NCBI GenBank assembly: GCA_039636865.1
Contig: CP144172.1
Coordinates: 2,976,001-3,040,000 of the forward strand
Source: Dermatophilaceae bacterium Sec6.4
Lineage (GTDB): Bacteria; Actinomycetota; Actinomycetes; Actinomycetales; Dermatophilaceae
DNA: 64,000 nucleotides
Reading direction: 5' to 3'
Below the pieces are notes generated by a model. That model did no database searches. It saw only the letters and a list, made by a program, of their open reading frames with translations, and had not been told where the DNA came from. Below are positions 8,429 to 18,423 of the stretch, one piece after another; the first letter of the stretch is position 1; each line of letters begins with the position of its first letter. The position numbers and the translations under genes were made by a program.

Positions 8429-10195
8429 TCAGTCCTTGCGCCCGACTTCGGCCACGACCTGGGCCACGGCGTCCTGCACCGCAACCTCACGGCGCTCGCC
8501 GGTACGACGGTCTTTCAACTCGACCACACCATCGGCCAGGCCGCGTCCGAGCACCAGGATGGTCGGCACGCCGATCAGCTCCGAGTCCTTGAACTTCACG
8601 CCCGGCGAGACCTTGCGCCGGTCGTCATACAGAACTTGAACACCCTGCGCCTCAAGGGCATTCACGATTTCGTCGGCCTGCACGAAGACCGCCTCGTCCT
8701 TGCCGGTCGCCACGACGTGCACGTCAGCGGGAGCGATCTCGCGCGGCCAGATCAGGCCGATGTCGTCGAGGTTGTCCTCGGCGATGACACCCACTGCGCG
8801 GGTGATGCCCACGCCGTAGGACCCCATCGTCACCGTGACGAGCTTGCCGTTCGAGTCCAGCACCTTCAGCCCCAGCGCCTCGGCGTATTTCGTACCGAGC
8901 TGGAAGATGTGGCCCATCTCGATGCCTCGGGCCAGCGAGAGGGTGCCCTGCCCTGACGGGCTGAGGTCACCTTCGCGGATCGTCGCCGCCTGGATGGTGC
9001 CGTCGGCCTCGAAGTCGCGCCCGTGGACCAGATCGATGACGTGGCTGTCGTGCTCATCGGCGCCGGTCACCCAGGCGGAGCCACGCGCGATCAGCGGGTC
9101 GAGCAGGTAGCGGATGCCGCTGGCATTGTCCGTTCCCAGCACACCCGGTCCGATGTAACCCTTGGTCAGACTCGGGTTGGCCGCGAAGTCCTTCTCCTCG
9201 AAGGCAGTCACCTCGGCCGGAGCGACCTTGGCCTCCAACCGCTTCGGGTCGACGTCGCGGTCGCCGGGTAGACCGATGGCGAGCGGCTCACGAGTACCGT
9301 CCGGGAACTGCAGCATCACGATGACGTTCTTCAACGTGTCCGCGGCGGTCCACTCGCGACCATCGGAGCGCGGATGGTCGGCGTTCAGGGCTGCTACCAA
9401 AGTGTCGATGGTCGGCGTGCCGGGCGTGTGCTCGACGTGTGCCGGCCCGGCCGTGACGTCCACCTCGGGCGCCTGCGGGATCCGAACGGCCTCCACGTTC
9501 GCGGCGTACCCGCTCTCGTCGCGCACGAAGGTGTCCTCGCCGTGCTCGCTGACCGCGAGGAACTCCTCCGAGGCCGAGCCACCCATTGCGCCGGAGTCGG
9601 CCTGCACGATCACGTACTCGAAGCCGAACCGCTCGAAGATCCTGATGTAGGCGTCGCGGTGCAGGTCATAGGACTTCTGCAGCCCGGCGGCGTCGATATC
9701 GAAAGAGTAGGAGTCCTTCATGATGAATTCGCGACCGCGCAGGATGCCACCACGCGGGCGGGCCTCGTCGCGGTACTTCTGTTGGATCTGGAACAGGCTG
9801 AGCGGCAGGTCCTTGTAGGAGGAGTACGTGTCGCGCACCGCGAGAGCGAACATCTCCTCATGTGTCGGACCGAGCAGCATGTCTGTGTCTCTGCGATCCT
9901 TCAGCCGGAACAGGTTCGGGCCGTATTCGTTCCATCGCCCGGTCAACTCGTAGGGCTCGCGAGGCAGCAGCGCAGGGAAGCGCACCTCCTGTGCGCCCAT
10001 CGCGGTCATCTCCTCGCGGACGATGGCCTCGACCTTGGCCAGGACGCGCATCCCGAGCGGTAGCCAGGTGTAGATGCCGGGCGCCACCCGGCGTACGTAT
10101 CCAGCACGCACCAGCAGTTTGTGACCCGGCAGCTCTGCATCGGCCGGGTCCTCGCGCAGGGTTCGCAGGAACAGGGTCGACATGCGTAGGGCCAC
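8429..10195 (-). CDS. proS: Prolyl-tRNA synthetase, bacterial type with editing domain
   Basis: 588 aa. I chose the GTG at 10195 because AAGGAG lies 9 nt upstream; the ATG at 10183 is too far from it. Class II motifs are present: motif 2 [27 protein letters not shown] and motif 3 [17 protein letters not shown], with the long INS editing insertion (about residues 230-400) between them. It charges tRNA-Pro and clears mischarged Ala-tRNA-Pro. Transcription diverges from the AbiEi-like gene; the 226-bp gap between them contains one of two related 74-bp palindromes. Confidence 0.97.
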   Translation of the reverse strand: MALRMSTLFLRTLREDPADAELPGHKLLVRAGYVRRVAPGIYTWLPLGMRVLAKVEAIVREEMTAMGAQEVRFPALLPREPYELTGRWNEYGPNLFRLKDRRDTDMLLGPTHEEMFALAVRDTYSSYKDLPLSLFQIQQKYRDEARPRGGILRGREFIMKDSYSFDIDAAGLQKSYDLHRDAYIRIFERFGFEYVIVQADSGAMGGSASEEFLAVSEHGEDTFVRDESGYAANVEAVRIPQAPEVDVTAGPAHVEHTPGTPTIDTLVAALNADHPRSDGREWTAADTLKNVIVMLQFPDGTREPLAIGLPGDRDVDPKRLEAKVAPAEVTAFEEKDFAANPSLTKGYIGPGVLGTDNASGIRYLLDPLIARGSAWVTGADEHDSHVIDLVHGRDFEADGTIQAATIREGDLSPSGQGTLSLARGIEMGHIFQLGTKYAEALGLKVLDSNGKLVTVTMGSYGVGITRAVGVIAEDNLDDIGLIWPREIAPADVHVVATGKDEAVFVQADEIVNALEAQGVQVLYDDRRKVSPGVKFKDSELIGVPTILVLGRGLADGVVELKDRRTGERREVAVQDAVAQVVAEVGRKD

Positions 10196-10293
10196 GGCGC
10201 AGCACTCCTTCAGATGATGAACGGGACGTGGCCGAGGATATCCGCCCACGACCGCAGACCCCGACACCTTTTCCCCGGTTTTCCGTCCCCATC

Positions 10294-10367
10294 GTCGAGC
10301 GGCGGCGTCCGCTTCCCAGCGGCGGAGTTATATGTCCTCCACTGGATGGTGGAGCCCGCCGCTCGAC
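10294..10367. repeat. 74-bp palindromic element, copy A
   Basis: Perfect 12-bp terminal inverted repeats GTCGAGCGGCGG (10294-10305) and CCGCCGCTCGAC (10356-10367) enclose a 50-bp core with CAGCGGCGG at offset 23 and an AT-rich centre (TTATATG). It is the same length as copy B and matches it at about 55 of 74 positions by my count. It lies between the divergent starts of proS and the AbiEi-like gene, so it cannot be a terminator for either. The inner stem is degenerate (about 9 of 15 pairs). Confidence 0.8.
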
Positions 10368-10421
10368 GCGGGCTGGGGATAACTACTGCTGTGCCACCGT
10401 CTCGAAGAGCACCATCTGACG

Positions 10422-11414
10422 ATGCAGCAGTTATCCGCGCAGGTGCAGGACAACTCAGACGGCACCTCACAGTCATCGACGATGCCCGAGATCTTCACCC
10501 ACGAAGTCGTAGAACGGCTCCACTCTGCGGACGACAGCCCGGGTAAGGGTCCAAGCCCGCGGTGGTTCCACGCGCGACGCGACGCCTACATCGACCTCTC
10601 GGCCTGGGAAGCTCTCAATGCTGATGATCAACACCTCGTGCTGGCGCACATCGCTTCGACGGCCTCACCATCCGATCGACTGATCAGCCATCGAACTGCA
10701 GCGATCGCCTGGGGGATCCCCATCATTGGGAAAGCACCGAAGGACGTGGACATGTTGGACGTCGACGACTCGACGGGTGAGGGTCATGGGATTCAGCGGC
10801 ACCGCACGCAACATCTGCCCGAAGCGGTCGAACACCTCGGCCTGCGGCTCACAGATCCCGTCCGAACGGCGGTGGATCTGGCCCGTTGTCACCCGCTGGC
10901 GACGGGACTCGCTGCCATGGATGATGTGTTGCACCGCTCGTTGGGCACCCGTGATCAGATCCGGTCCGAACTGGACAACATCCCCAAAGGTGGCCGGGGC
11001 CGACGTCGCGCCCACCTTGCCGCCGCGCTGGCTGACGGCCTCGCAGAGTCGGCCGCCGAGTCGTTGAGCCGAGCCCGCCTGTACGAACTCGGCATGCCCA
11101 AACCGCAACTACAGGTGCGCTTCGATGATTCGGCCGGGTTCGCCGGAAGGACCGACATGTACTGGCCCGAGTTGGACACCATCGGTGAAGTCGACGGGCG
11201 CAAGAAATATGACGTCGCACCGGGCTCGACGGGTGAGGAGGCGTCACGTGCTCTCTGGCGGGAGAAGCGACGGGAAGACCGCCTCCGCCACATCGTGCAC
11301 CGAGTTGCGCGCTGGGGCTGGGACGACGCCATCAGCCCTGAGCGATTCCGAAGGGTACTGGTAGGTCATGGTATTCGACCGCGGCGGGACCCGACGTGGA
11401 TCACCACCTCATGA
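10422..11414 (+). CDS. AbiEi-like N-terminal domain fused to a DUF559/PD-(D/E)XK-like domain
   Basis: 330 aa from the ATG at 10422; an ATG at 10482 (MPEIFT) is a plausible alternative. The first 200 residues follow a pattern common in actinobacterial AbiEi-family antitoxin-like proteins (RRDAYIDLSAW; SHRTAAIAWGIP; DPVRTAVDLAR). The last 110 residues have Asp245, Glu256, Asp258 and Lys261 in TDMYWPEL...GEVDGRKKY, the spacing of a PD-(D/E)XK/DUF559 nuclease core. No AbiEii nucleotidyltransferase toxin is adjacent, so this is not a standard toxin-antitoxin pair. It is bracketed by two 74-bp palindromes. The activity is unproven; DNA binding or cutting at the palindromes is a hypothesis. Confidence 0.7.
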   Translation: MQQLSAQVQDNSDGTSQSSTMPEIFTHEVVERLHSADDSPGKGPSPRWFHARRDAYIDLSAWEALNADDQHLVLAHIASTASPSDRLISHRTAAIAWGIPIIGKAPKDVDMLDVDDSTGEGHGIQRHRTQHLPEAVEHLGLRLTDPVRTAVDLARCHPLATGLAAMDDVLHRSLGTRDQIRSELDNIPKGGRGRRRAHLAAALADGLAESAAESLSRARLYELGMPKPQLQVRFDDSAGFAGRTDMYWPELDTIGEVDGRKKYDVAPGSTGEEASRALWREKRREDRLRHIVHRVARWGWDDAISPERFRRVLVGHGIRPRRDPTWITTS

Positions 11415-11421
11415 CCTACCC

Positions 11422-11495
11422 GTCGAGCGGCGGGCAACACCACTCAGCGGCGGGCATATATGGCCGCCGCTGGGTGGTGAACGCCGCCGCTCGAT
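11422..11495. repeat. 74-bp palindromic element, copy B
   Basis: Outer arms 11422-11433 and 11484-11495 pair at 11 of 12 positions. Inner arms 11439-11453 and 11464-11478 pair at 14 of 15 (the other a T/G). The exact centre is CATATATG (11455-11462). All arms are concentric, so the element can extrude as one long cruciform. It starts 7 bp after the AbiEi-like stop and ends 12 bp before the convergent aidB stop, so here it could also act as a bidirectional terminator. Confidence 0.85.
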
Positions 11496-11507
11496 GGAAG
11501 ATGTCGG

Positions 11508-13178
11508 TCATGAAGGAAGGGCGCGGTGGGCGATCTCGGCGATAGCTGAGGGGCCGATGCTGGTAGGCAGCGCACCGAGCACTCCCGGGTCGCGGCCCAC
11601 GATGCGGGATGCCACGAAAGCATCCGAGACCGCCGATGGAGCATGCCGCACCAGCAGTGCACCCTGCAGGACGACCGCCATCCGCGCGGCAATGGCCCGC
11701 GCCTGCGCTTCGGCGCCGCTGGGATCGGACAGTGCCGACCTCAGCCGCAGTAGGACATCATCCGCAGCGGCCAGCACATCGGGCGCCGCCTGCCCGGCGA
11801 GCGCCACTTCGGCCTCCCAGGCCGACACCGCGTGCGGGGAGCGCTGGGCGGCACGAAGGACATCCAGGGCATTGACATTGCCGCTGCCCTCCCAGATCGA
11901 GTTCAGCGGCGACTCCCGCACCAGCAGCGGCATCCCGGACTCCTCGACGTAGCCGTTGCCGCCGAAGCATTCCATTGCCTCCACACAGACCGGAGCCGTG
12001 CGCTTGCACACCCAGAATTTCGCGAGTGGTAAGGCGATCCGACGGAACGCCCTCTCGTGCTCATTGTCACGTCGGTCCACCGAGTGAGCCAGCCGCAGAC
12101 CCAGGCTCGTCGCGGCCTCGGACTCCAGCGCCAGGTCGGCCAGCACGCCGGTCATGGCCGGCTTGTCGATCAATATCCCGCCGAACGCCGCCCGGTGGCT
12201 CGCATGCCAGCTGGCTTCCGCCACTGCGCGGCGCATCAGCCCGGCCGAGCCCAGCACACAGTCCAGTCGGGTGGCGGCCACCATCTCGATGATCGTGGGC
12301 ACGCCGCGGCCTTCGTCACCGAGCCGTTCCGCATACGCATCTTCGAATTCCAACTCGGCGGACGCGTTCGAGCGGTTGCCGAGTTTGTCCTTCAACCGCA
12401 CGATGCGTATCGCGTTGCGGGACCCGTCCGGGCGAACTCTGGGCACGGTGAAACATGTCAGTCCCTCAGGCGCCTGCGCGAGAACAAGGAACAGGTCGTT
12501 CATCGGGGCAGACGTGAACCATTTGTGCCCCCGCAGCGTGTAGGTGCCCGATGCTGCGCGCGTGGCCGACGTCGTGTTGGTCCGTACATCGGAGCCGCCC
12601 TGCTTCTCCGTCATTCCCATCCCGGCGAGGACACCGGCTTTGGCTGTCGAGGCGCGCACTCCCGGGTCGTACACGGTCGATGCCAGGAGCGCACCCCACT
12701 GGGCAGTCGCGTCGGCATCACCCGCAAGGGCGGGGACAGCCGCGTAGGTCATCGTCAGCGGGCACGCATGACCTGGCTCGGTGGGTGACCATGCGATGAA
12801 ACCGGCCGCCCGACGAAGATGCGCATCGGAGTCCGATGAGAACCATGCCGACGCTGTCAGCCCGAAGCCGACCCCGCGCTCCAACATCCAGTGCCAGCTC
12901 GGATGGAATGCCACCTCGTCGATGCGCTCGCCGAAACGATCCGCGGTGCGCAATACCGGCGCATTCGCATTGGCGAGCATGCCGTGCTCCCGTGCTTCGG
13001 CGGAACCGGCAACCTGGCCCAGCTGCGCCAACGACTGCACCAGACTGCCGTGCTGCTCATCCGACGCGTACGCCGCCAGCCCCCCGGTCAATGCCCGGTC
13101 GCACGTCACTGTGTTGTAGTCCTGCAGAGGTGGCGCCTGATTCTGCGGTGCGCGCGCGAAAGAATCGGAAAGACTCAT
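11508..13178 (-). CDS. aidB: AidB-like acyl-CoA dehydrogenase family flavoprotein
   Basis: 556 aa from the ATG at 13178, the usual AidB length. The AidB signature GMGMTEKQGGSDVRTNT is present, followed by GHKWFTSAP, LKDKLGNRSNAS, and the C-terminal AMECFGGNGYVEES and NSIWEGSGN segments. In Escherichia coli AidB binds FAD and DNA and protects against alkylation; whether this one does is inferred from family membership. It diverges from the DinB-fold gene at 13216 with only 37 bp between starts. A general acyl-CoA dehydrogenase role is the alternative. Confidence 0.88.
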   Translation of the reverse strand: MSLSDSFARAPQNQAPPLQDYNTVTCDRALTGGLAAYASDEQHGSLVQSLAQLGQVAGSAEAREHGMLANANAPVLRTADRFGERIDEVAFHPSWHWMLERGVGFGLTASAWFSSDSDAHLRRAAGFIAWSPTEPGHACPLTMTYAAVPALAGDADATAQWGALLASTVYDPGVRASTAKAGVLAGMGMTEKQGGSDVRTNTTSATRAASGTYTLRGHKWFTSAPMNDLFLVLAQAPEGLTCFTVPRVRPDGSRNAIRIVRLKDKLGNRSNASAELEFEDAYAERLGDEGRGVPTIIEMVAATRLDCVLGSAGLMRRAVAEASWHASHRAAFGGILIDKPAMTGVLADLALESEAATSLGLRLAHSVDRRDNEHERAFRRIALPLAKFWVCKRTAPVCVEAMECFGGNGYVEESGMPLLVRESPLNSIWEGSGNVNALDVLRAAQRSPHAVSAWEAEVALAGQAAPDVLAAADDVLLRLRSALSDPSGAEAQARAIAARMAVVLQGALLVRHAPSAVSDAFVASRIVGRDPGVLGALPTSIGPSAIAEIAHRALPS

Positions 13179-13215
13179 CTGTTGGACAGTAGCCGGGCCG
13201 CGTAACGTCACAGTC

Positions 13216-13989
13216 ATGTCCTCGACGCTGCCCTTTGAGACCTATCTGGACGCCATCGTCGAATCCACCGCTCGGCTGCGCGAGGATTCGGCCCAGTCCG
13301 GCCTGTCAACCACGGTGCCGACCTGTCCCCAGTGGAACGTCAGTCACCTCTTGGCTCATCAAGGAATGGTGCACCGGTGGGCTACACATGCCCTGTCGGT
13401 GGCTGCCACCGGCACCGACACCGACTTCGACCGTGAAGAGGTCGAGCGCGCCGGCCTCACCGCTGATGACACCTGTGCCTGGCTGCAGGAAGGTAGCGAC
13501 CGGCTCGTCGACCGGTTGCGAGCCACCCCGTCGGACGCGAAGGTCCCGTTCTTCATGGACAGTCCACTACCGGACCGGGACAGCTGGGCACGCCGACAGA
13601 GTCACGAGACCACGATCCACTCCGTGGATGCTCTCGGCGCTCGCCTCGGCTACCAACCCGGCGAGGGTGATGTGGACGTCGAGCCGACCTTCGCTGTCGA
13701 CGGCGTCGATGAACTGCTGTGCTCCTACCTGCCTCGCCCCAAATTCGACATGCGCTCCAGCGCGCCGGTCACGGTCGCTGTCCACACAACAGATACGGGA
13801 CACGCCTGGGCACTGTCCTTCAGCGAAGAAGCTCCCGTAGTGGTCCGCGATCGCACCGTGGACAATCCGGACGCGGTGGTCTCAGGCACCGCAGTCGGTC
13901 TCTACCTCACGCTGTGGAACCGTGGCACTCACACCTCCTACGAAGGTCGAGATGTGCTGGCACTCTGGCGCGACCGAATGAAGGCCTGA
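13216..13989 (+). CDS. Maleylpyruvate isomerase-family (DinB-fold, mycothiol-type) protein
   Basis: 257 aa. The N-terminal part (TVPTCPQWNVSHLLAHQGMVHRW) and the ETTIHSVDA segment match the metal-binding four-helix bundle of the TIGR03083/MDMPI family. The His residues in LLAHQG and ETTIH are likely metal ligands. The C-terminal 90 residues fit the family's alpha/beta domain, ending LWNRGTHTSYEGRD. The family includes mycothiol-dependent maleylpyruvate isomerase, but most members are uncharacterised thiol transferase-like enzymes. No aromatic degradation genes are nearby, so the substrate is unknown. Confidence 0.82.
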   Translation: MSSTLPFETYLDAIVESTARLREDSAQSGLSTTVPTCPQWNVSHLLAHQGMVHRWATHALSVAATGTDTDFDREEVERAGLTADDTCAWLQEGSDRLVDRLRATPSDAKVPFFMDSPLPDRDSWARRQSHETTIHSVDALGARLGYQPGEGDVDVEPTFAVDGVDELLCSYLPRPKFDMRSSAPVTVAVHTTDTGHAWALSFSEEAPVVVRDRTVDNPDAVVSGTAVGLYLTLWNRGTHTSYEGRDVLALWRDRMKA

Positions 13990-14003
13990 CCGGCTGCGTA
14001 GCC

Positions 14004-14384
14004 TCAGCGGGCCCGCCACGCCCAGCGGATCAGCGGGATCTGCAGCGGTAGGCGCACGAGGGTAGCGGCCAGATACACGCCGCGCTGCGTCGTCGCTCCG
14101 TTACTCACCAGGTCCTCCCCCGCATCCCACGCCATCTGCACATTCGCAGGAAAGATCGCCACCAGCAGGGCAGCGGTGGCGATGGCGGCGGGACGGCGGG
14201 TTGTGGGCACTGCCAACCCGATCGCGCACAGTAGTTCGGCGATCCCGGACAGGTACACCAGCTCACGATGGGCGGGTAGCACATCAGGGACCGCGCCCTG
14301 GAAGACCTGTGGGCGAGCCAGATGCAGCACCCCGGAACCGGCAAAGATGACAGCCACGAAACGGGCCCCACGAGATAACGACAT
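14004..14384 (-). CDS. DoxX-like small membrane protein
   Basis: 126 aa from the ATG at 14384 (a GTG three codons upstream is possible). Four hydrophobic helices with the DoxX-type pattern FAGSGVLHLARPQVF ... YLSGIAELLCAIGLAVP are visible. It has no cysteine pair like the MauE protein at 6942, so a disulfide role is unlikely. Homologues are common in actinobacteria with no agreed function. It lies 35 nt downstream of the GNAT gene on the same strand. Confidence 0.72.
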   Translation of the reverse strand: MSLSRGARFVAVIFAGSGVLHLARPQVFQGAVPDVLPAHRELVYLSGIAELLCAIGLAVPTTRRPAAIATAALLVAIFPANVQMAWDAGEDLVSNGATTQRGVYLAATLVRLPLQIPLIRWAWRAR

Positions 14385-14419
14385 GCGCCCCACCCTTGCA
14401 GAGTCTGGCCGGCCCGCTC

Positions 14420-15289
14420 TCAGAGGATGATGGTCGCGAAGTTCGCGATCGTCTCGAACCCCGTCGCCCGGTAGCTGCGCAGTGCCGGTTCGTTGTAGGA
14501 GTTCACGTAGAGCGTGACATCTTCGGCGAGGTGGTCCAGCACATGCTGGACCACTGAGTTCATTGCCGGAATCGCGAGTCCCCGGCCACGCTCCTTAGGA
14601 GCTACCCATACCCCCTGAATCTGGGCGACACCGAACGCGAGCGACCCGACGTCGGCCTTGAAGAGCACCCGGCCGGCCTCGACGATCACATAGGTGTGGC
14701 CCGCACGAATGAGCGACCGCACCAACCGGCGGTACTCATGATCGGAACCTGTGTACGGCGGGTAGCCGATCTCACCGGTGAACATGTGCGCGGACGCCGG
14801 CACGACCAGGTCGAGTTCGTCCTCGCGCGCGAGGCGTACGCGCGGGTCCATCGGACGCCCGGTATCGCGAGGCGACGTGGTGACGATCATCATCGGCTGT
14901 TCCGGGCGCAGCGATCGCGGCTGCCCCCAGGTCGGCTCCAGTCGCTCCCACAACCCGAGCACCTGGTCGGCCTCGCCGAAGATCGAGGAGCAACGACGCC
15001 GGTACCTGCGCAACTTGGCCGCATAGACATCCAACGCCCGCGCATCGCAACCGATCGGCACAATATTGGCTGAGACCCAGCACATGGAACTGAAGTGCTG
15101 GCCGCCGATAGCGATCAGCGAACTGGCAGCGGCCGGGCCGGCCTCCAGCAACCGCGCCGCGACGAAAACATTGGATTGCGGGTCCTGCCTGCACACCGCG
15201 AGCGCAGCGTCGAAGTCGCTCGCACCGAGCGTCCGCGCGGGGCTAGAAGTTCGCAGCACATCGGACAGCCTGCCCCATATCCGCCGCAT
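14420..15289 (-). CDS. GNAT N-acetyltransferase with DUF4081-type N-terminal domain
   Basis: About 289 aa from an ATG at 15289; the frame is open to 15337 and GTG starts at 15301 or 15259 are possible. The N-terminal half (TLGASDFDAALAVCRQDPQSNVFVAARL) matches the DUF4081 domain that precedes GNAT in a conserved actinobacterial protein encoded near ispG. The C-terminal half has the acetyl-CoA loop QIQGVWVAPKERGRGLA and YVNSYNEPALRSYRATGFE. The acceptor is unknown. It diverges from the DUF402 gene, and their maximal frames would overlap by 2 nt. Confidence 0.83.
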   Translation of the reverse strand: MRRIWGRLSDVLRTSSPARTLGASDFDAALAVCRQDPQSNVFVAARLLEAGPAAASSLIAIGGQHFSSMCWVSANIVPIGCDARALDVYAAKLRRYRRRCSSIFGEADQVLGLWERLEPTWGQPRSLRPEQPMMIVTTSPRDTGRPMDPRVRLAREDELDLVVPASAHMFTGEIGYPPYTGSDHEYRRLVRSLIRAGHTYVIVEAGRVLFKADVGSLAFGVAQIQGVWVAPKERGRGLAIPAMNSVVQHVLDHLAEDVTLYVNSYNEPALRSYRATGFETIANFATIIL

Positions 15290-15335
15290 ATTGGTGGTAA
15301 CACCCCGACCGCTGGCCGTTGATACCGTCTGCGGC

Positions 15336-15875
15336 ATGGCCAGAGCCCTGCCGACAACCCCCGGAACCCCCGTCCTGGTCGATTTCCGTAAGTGGGACGG
15401 CGCGCAGCACTGGCAGGAACCGACGACCTACCTGGGCACCGACGAATACGGCATATGGCTCGGGATGCGTGCAGGCACCATCTTCGAACGGCCCGGCCAC
15501 CGGGTCGTGTCCAGATCCGACTCCGTCAAGGTCGCCACCGACAAGGGCTGGTTCGCGACCTTCAACGGGCCCGGGCACCACATCCAGACCTACGTCGACA
15601 TCACCACGGTCGGCGAATGGCGCCTATTGGATGACGGATTCGCCTTCACCCTCATCGATCTCGACCTGGACGTCGTACGCGAACACGAAGGGCGGCTCTA
15701 CGTCGACGATGAGGATGAGTTCGAAGAGCACCAGAAGCTCTACGGTTACCCGCAGGACGTCATTGCACGCGCGCTGCAGGACTGCTCGAGTGTCCGGAAC
15801 GCTGTCTCAGCCCGCAACGAGCCCTTTGCGCAGCGACCGCAGCATTGGCTGAATCGGCTGCTCAGCCCTCAGTAA
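15336..15875 (+). CDS. DUF402 family protein
   Basis: 179 aa from the ATG at 15336; the frame is open far upstream but that part is the shadow of the GNAT gene. The DUF402 core is recognisable: GTIFERPGHRV, KGWFATFNGPGHHIQTYVDI, then the acidic DLDLDVVREHEGRLYVDDEDEFEEH and a short helical tail. Some DUF402 proteins hydrolyse nucleoside di- and triphosphates through that acidic site, so a phosphatase is possible. It is convergent with ispG, 7 nt apart. Confidence 0.8.
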   Translation: MARALPTTPGTPVLVDFRKWDGAQHWQEPTTYLGTDEYGIWLGMRAGTIFERPGHRVVSRSDSVKVATDKGWFATFNGPGHHIQTYVDITTVGEWRLLDDGFAFTLIDLDLDVVREHEGRLYVDDEDEFEEHQKLYGYPQDVIARALQDCSSVRNAVSARNEPFAQRPQHWLNRLLSPQ

Positions 15876-15882
15876 TCCCCGC

Positions 15883-17040
15883 TCAGCTGACCGACACGAT
15901 GGGCGCACCGGTGTCGCCGTCGACCGGCTCGCCCATCTCCTCCGCGATCCGCATGGCCTCCTCGATGAGGGTCTCGACGATCTGGCTCTCCGGCACGGTC
16001 TTGACGACCTCGCCCTTGACGAAGATCTGACCTTTACCGTTACCAGAGGCGACTCCGAGGTCGGCCTCACGCGCTTCGCCCGGACCGTTGACCACACAGC
16101 CCATGACCGCGACCCGCAGCGGCACCGTCAGACCTTCCAGCCCTGCAGTGACCTCCTCAGCCAATTTGTAGACGTCGACCTGAGCTCGCCCGCAGGAGGG
16201 GCAGGACACGATCTCCAACCTTCTGGGCTTGAGGTTCAGCGACTGCAGGATCTGAATGCCGACTTTGATCTCTTCAACCGGCGGTGCGGACAGCGAGACC
16301 CGGATCGTGTCACCGATTCCTTGGGACAACAGTGCGCCGAACGCGGTCGCGGACTTGATCGTGCCCTGGAACGCCGGTCCGGCCTCGGTCACGCCGAGGT
16401 GCAGCGGCCAGTCGCCGCGCTCGGCGAGCAGTTCGTAGGCGCGCACCATGATCACCGGGTCGTTGTGCTTGACCGAGATCTTGAAGTCGTGGAAGTCATG
16501 TTCTTCGAAGAGCGATGCCTCCCAAACTGCTGACTCGACCAGCGCCTCGGGTGTCGCTTTGCCGTACTTGTCCATGATGCGCTTGTCCAGCGACCCGGCG
16601 TTCACCCCGATCCGGATCGAGATACCCGCGTCCTTGGCCTCTTTGGCGATCTGCTTGACCTGATCGTCGAACTTGCGGATGTTGCCGGGGTTGACCCGAA
16701 CGGCTGCGCAGCCGGCGTCGATCGCCGCAAACACGTACTTGGGCTGGAAGTGGATGTCGGCGATGACGGGGATCTGACTCTTGCGCGCAATGATCGGCAG
16801 CGCGTCGGCGTCGTCCTGGCTGGGGCATGCGACGCGCACGATGTCACACCCGGACGCCGTCAGCTCGGCGATCTGCTGGAGCGTTGCGTTGATGTCGGTG
16901 GTCGGGGTCGTGCACATCGACTGCACCGAGATGGGCGCGTCGCCGCCGACATCCACCTTGCCGACCTTGATCTTGCGGGTCTTACGCCGCGGGGCCAGGA
17001 CGGGAGCGGGCGCGGACGGCATACCGAGAGAGACGGTCAT
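15883..17040 (-). CDS. ispG: 4-hydroxy-3-methylbut-2-en-1-yl diphosphate synthase (IspG/GcpE)
   Basis: 385 aa. It converts MEcPP to HMBPP in the non-mevalonate isoprenoid pathway. The N-terminal TIM barrel contains [14 protein letters not shown] and VNAGSLDKR. The C-terminal [4Fe-4S] ligands are in SCPSCGR and [12 protein letters not shown]. It is the last gene of dxr-rip1-ispG; spacing from rip1 is 20 nt, consistent with one transcript. Dxr, two genes upstream, acts earlier in the same pathway. Confidence 0.97.
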   Translation of the reverse strand: MTVSLGMPSAPAPVLAPRRKTRKIKVGKVDVGGDAPISVQSMCTTPTTDINATLQQIAELTASGCDIVRVACPSQDDADALPIIARKSQIPVIADIHFQPKYVFAAIDAGCAAVRVNPGNIRKFDDQVKQIAKEAKDAGISIRIGVNAGSLDKRIMDKYGKATPEALVESAVWEASLFEEHDFHDFKISVKHNDPVIMVRAYELLAERGDWPLHLGVTEAGPAFQGTIKSATAFGALLSQGIGDTIRVSLSAPPVEEIKVGIQILQSLNLKPRRLEIVSCPSCGRAQVDVYKLAEEVTAGLEGLTVPLRVAVMGCVVNGPGEAREADLGVASGNGKGQIFVKGEVVKTVPESQIVETLIEEAMRIAEEMGEPVDGDTGAPIVSVS

Positions 17041-17060
17041 GAGAAAAGCTGCGTCCTTCG

Positions 17061-18383
17061 TTAGTTGAATCTGATCGGATTGACGATATCGGCGTAGAAG
17101 AGCAGACCGAACATCACCAGGAGCACCATGGACACGCCGTAGGCGACCGGGAGTGCTTTGGCCACGTCCACGTAGATCGGGCCGCGAATGCCGCGGGCCC
17201 GCGCGATCGGTCGTTTGACGGCTTCCCAGAGTGCGCCGGCGATGTGGCCGCCGTCCAGCGGGAGCAGAGGGATGAGGTTGAAGACGAACAACGCCAGGTT
17301 CAGCGACGCCAGCAGTCCCAGGAGCAGGGTCACCTTGTCGACCAGCGAGACCTGAGTGCTCTGTGAGACATCGCCCGCGATGCGCCCGACGCCCACGACC
17401 GAGATCGGACCGTTGGGATCGCGGGTCTTGCTGTTGAACGCCGCATTGAAGACGCCCACCATCTTCTGCGGGATCTTCACGAAGACCGAGGCAGTCTGCG
17501 CCACCCCGTCCCAGACGATCGAAGGCGCTGCGGTGATCGACTGCCGGTACACAATGCTGGTGCCGCCGATACCGGCGCCGATCTGGCCCGCGCGCACCGT
17601 CTCGGTGTCGCCGGTCCAGGTGGTGACCGGATTGCCCTGGTCATCGGTCTTGACCAGCGTGCGCAACGCCGGCGTGATCTGCAGGGTGCGGCGTACCCCG
17701 TCACGCAGGATCACCATCGGGATCGCCTGGTTCGGATGCGCGCGGATGATGTCGGTGGCCTGCAAGGTGGTCGTGACCTTGACGCCGTCCACCGACTCGA
17801 TGCGGTCCTTCGGCGCAAGGCCCGCGGCTGCGGCCGGCGACGGTGTCGCGCAGGTCTTCGGCGCGGGGTTGGACTGGGTGGGTAGGCAGTTGCCGACTGC
17901 GGTCACGTCGGCCGTGACCTGCTTCGGCAAGCCGATGCCGCACGATATGACGATCAGCAGCACGGCAGCGATGACCAGGTTCATGCACGGCCCGCCGAAC
18001 ATGATGATGACCTTGCGGTGCGTCGGCAGTTTGTAGAAGACCCGATGCGCCTCGTGCGAGGGGATCTCCTCGAATGCTGCTTCGCGGGCCTGATCGACCA
18101 GCTGACTCCAGCGACCCGTGGAGGACCTGCGCACCATGGAGGGATCCTGCCCCGGTGCGGGGGGGAACATGCCGACCATCCGGATGTAGCCACCGAGCGG
18201 GATCGCCTTGACGCCGTACTCGGTCTCGCCCCGCCGACGGGAGAACAATGTCGGTCCGAAACCGATCATGTACTGGGTGACCTTCACACCGAACTTCTTG
18301 GCGGGAAGCATGTGACCCAGCTCGTGCAATGCGATCGAGGCCGCAACACCGACCACCATGAGCAGCACACCGAGCAGGAACAT
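17061..18383 (-). CDS. rip1: M50 site-2 protease (RseP/Rip1 family)
   Basis: 440 aa from the ATG at 18383 (a GTG one codon upstream is possible). It is an intramembrane zinc protease that clips anti-sigma factors and other membrane proteins. The zinc motif HELGH is at residues 20-24 in the first helix, a PDZ domain lies near the middle ([17 protein letters not shown]), and the second active-site motif LLPLDGGH is at about residue 370. The order dxr-rip1-ispG is standard for actinobacteria. A cytoplasmic insert of about 60 residues follows the first helix. Confidence 0.95.
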   Translation of the reverse strand: MFLLGVLLMVVGVAASIALHELGHMLPAKKFGVKVTQYMIGFGPTLFSRRRGETEYGVKAIPLGGYIRMVGMFPPAPGQDPSMVRRSSTGRWSQLVDQAREAAFEEIPSHEAHRVFYKLPTHRKVIIMFGGPCMNLVIAAVLLIVISCGIGLPKQVTADVTAVGNCLPTQSNPAPKTCATPSPAAAAGLAPKDRIESVDGVKVTTTLQATDIIRAHPNQAIPMVILRDGVRRTLQITPALRTLVKTDDQGNPVTTWTGDTETVRAGQIGAGIGGTSIVYRQSITAAPSIVWDGVAQTASVFVKIPQKMVGVFNAAFNSKTRDPNGPISVVGVGRIAGDVSQSTQVSLVDKVTLLLGLLASLNLALFVFNLIPLLPLDGGHIAGALWEAVKRPIARARGIRGPIYVDVAKALPVAYGVSMVLLVMFGLLFYADIVNPIRFN

Positions 18384-18423
18384 CACCCTTCTAGCGTCTC
18401 ACGCGGAAGGTGAACAACTCGTA

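Noticed and set aside
10422..11414. Complete AbiE toxin-antitoxin system
   Set aside because: Only the AbiEi-like half is present; no nucleotidyltransferase toxin gene lies on either side.
12057..12788. Plus-strand frame opposite aidB
   Set aside because: Shadow; aidB motifs on the other strand are unambiguous.
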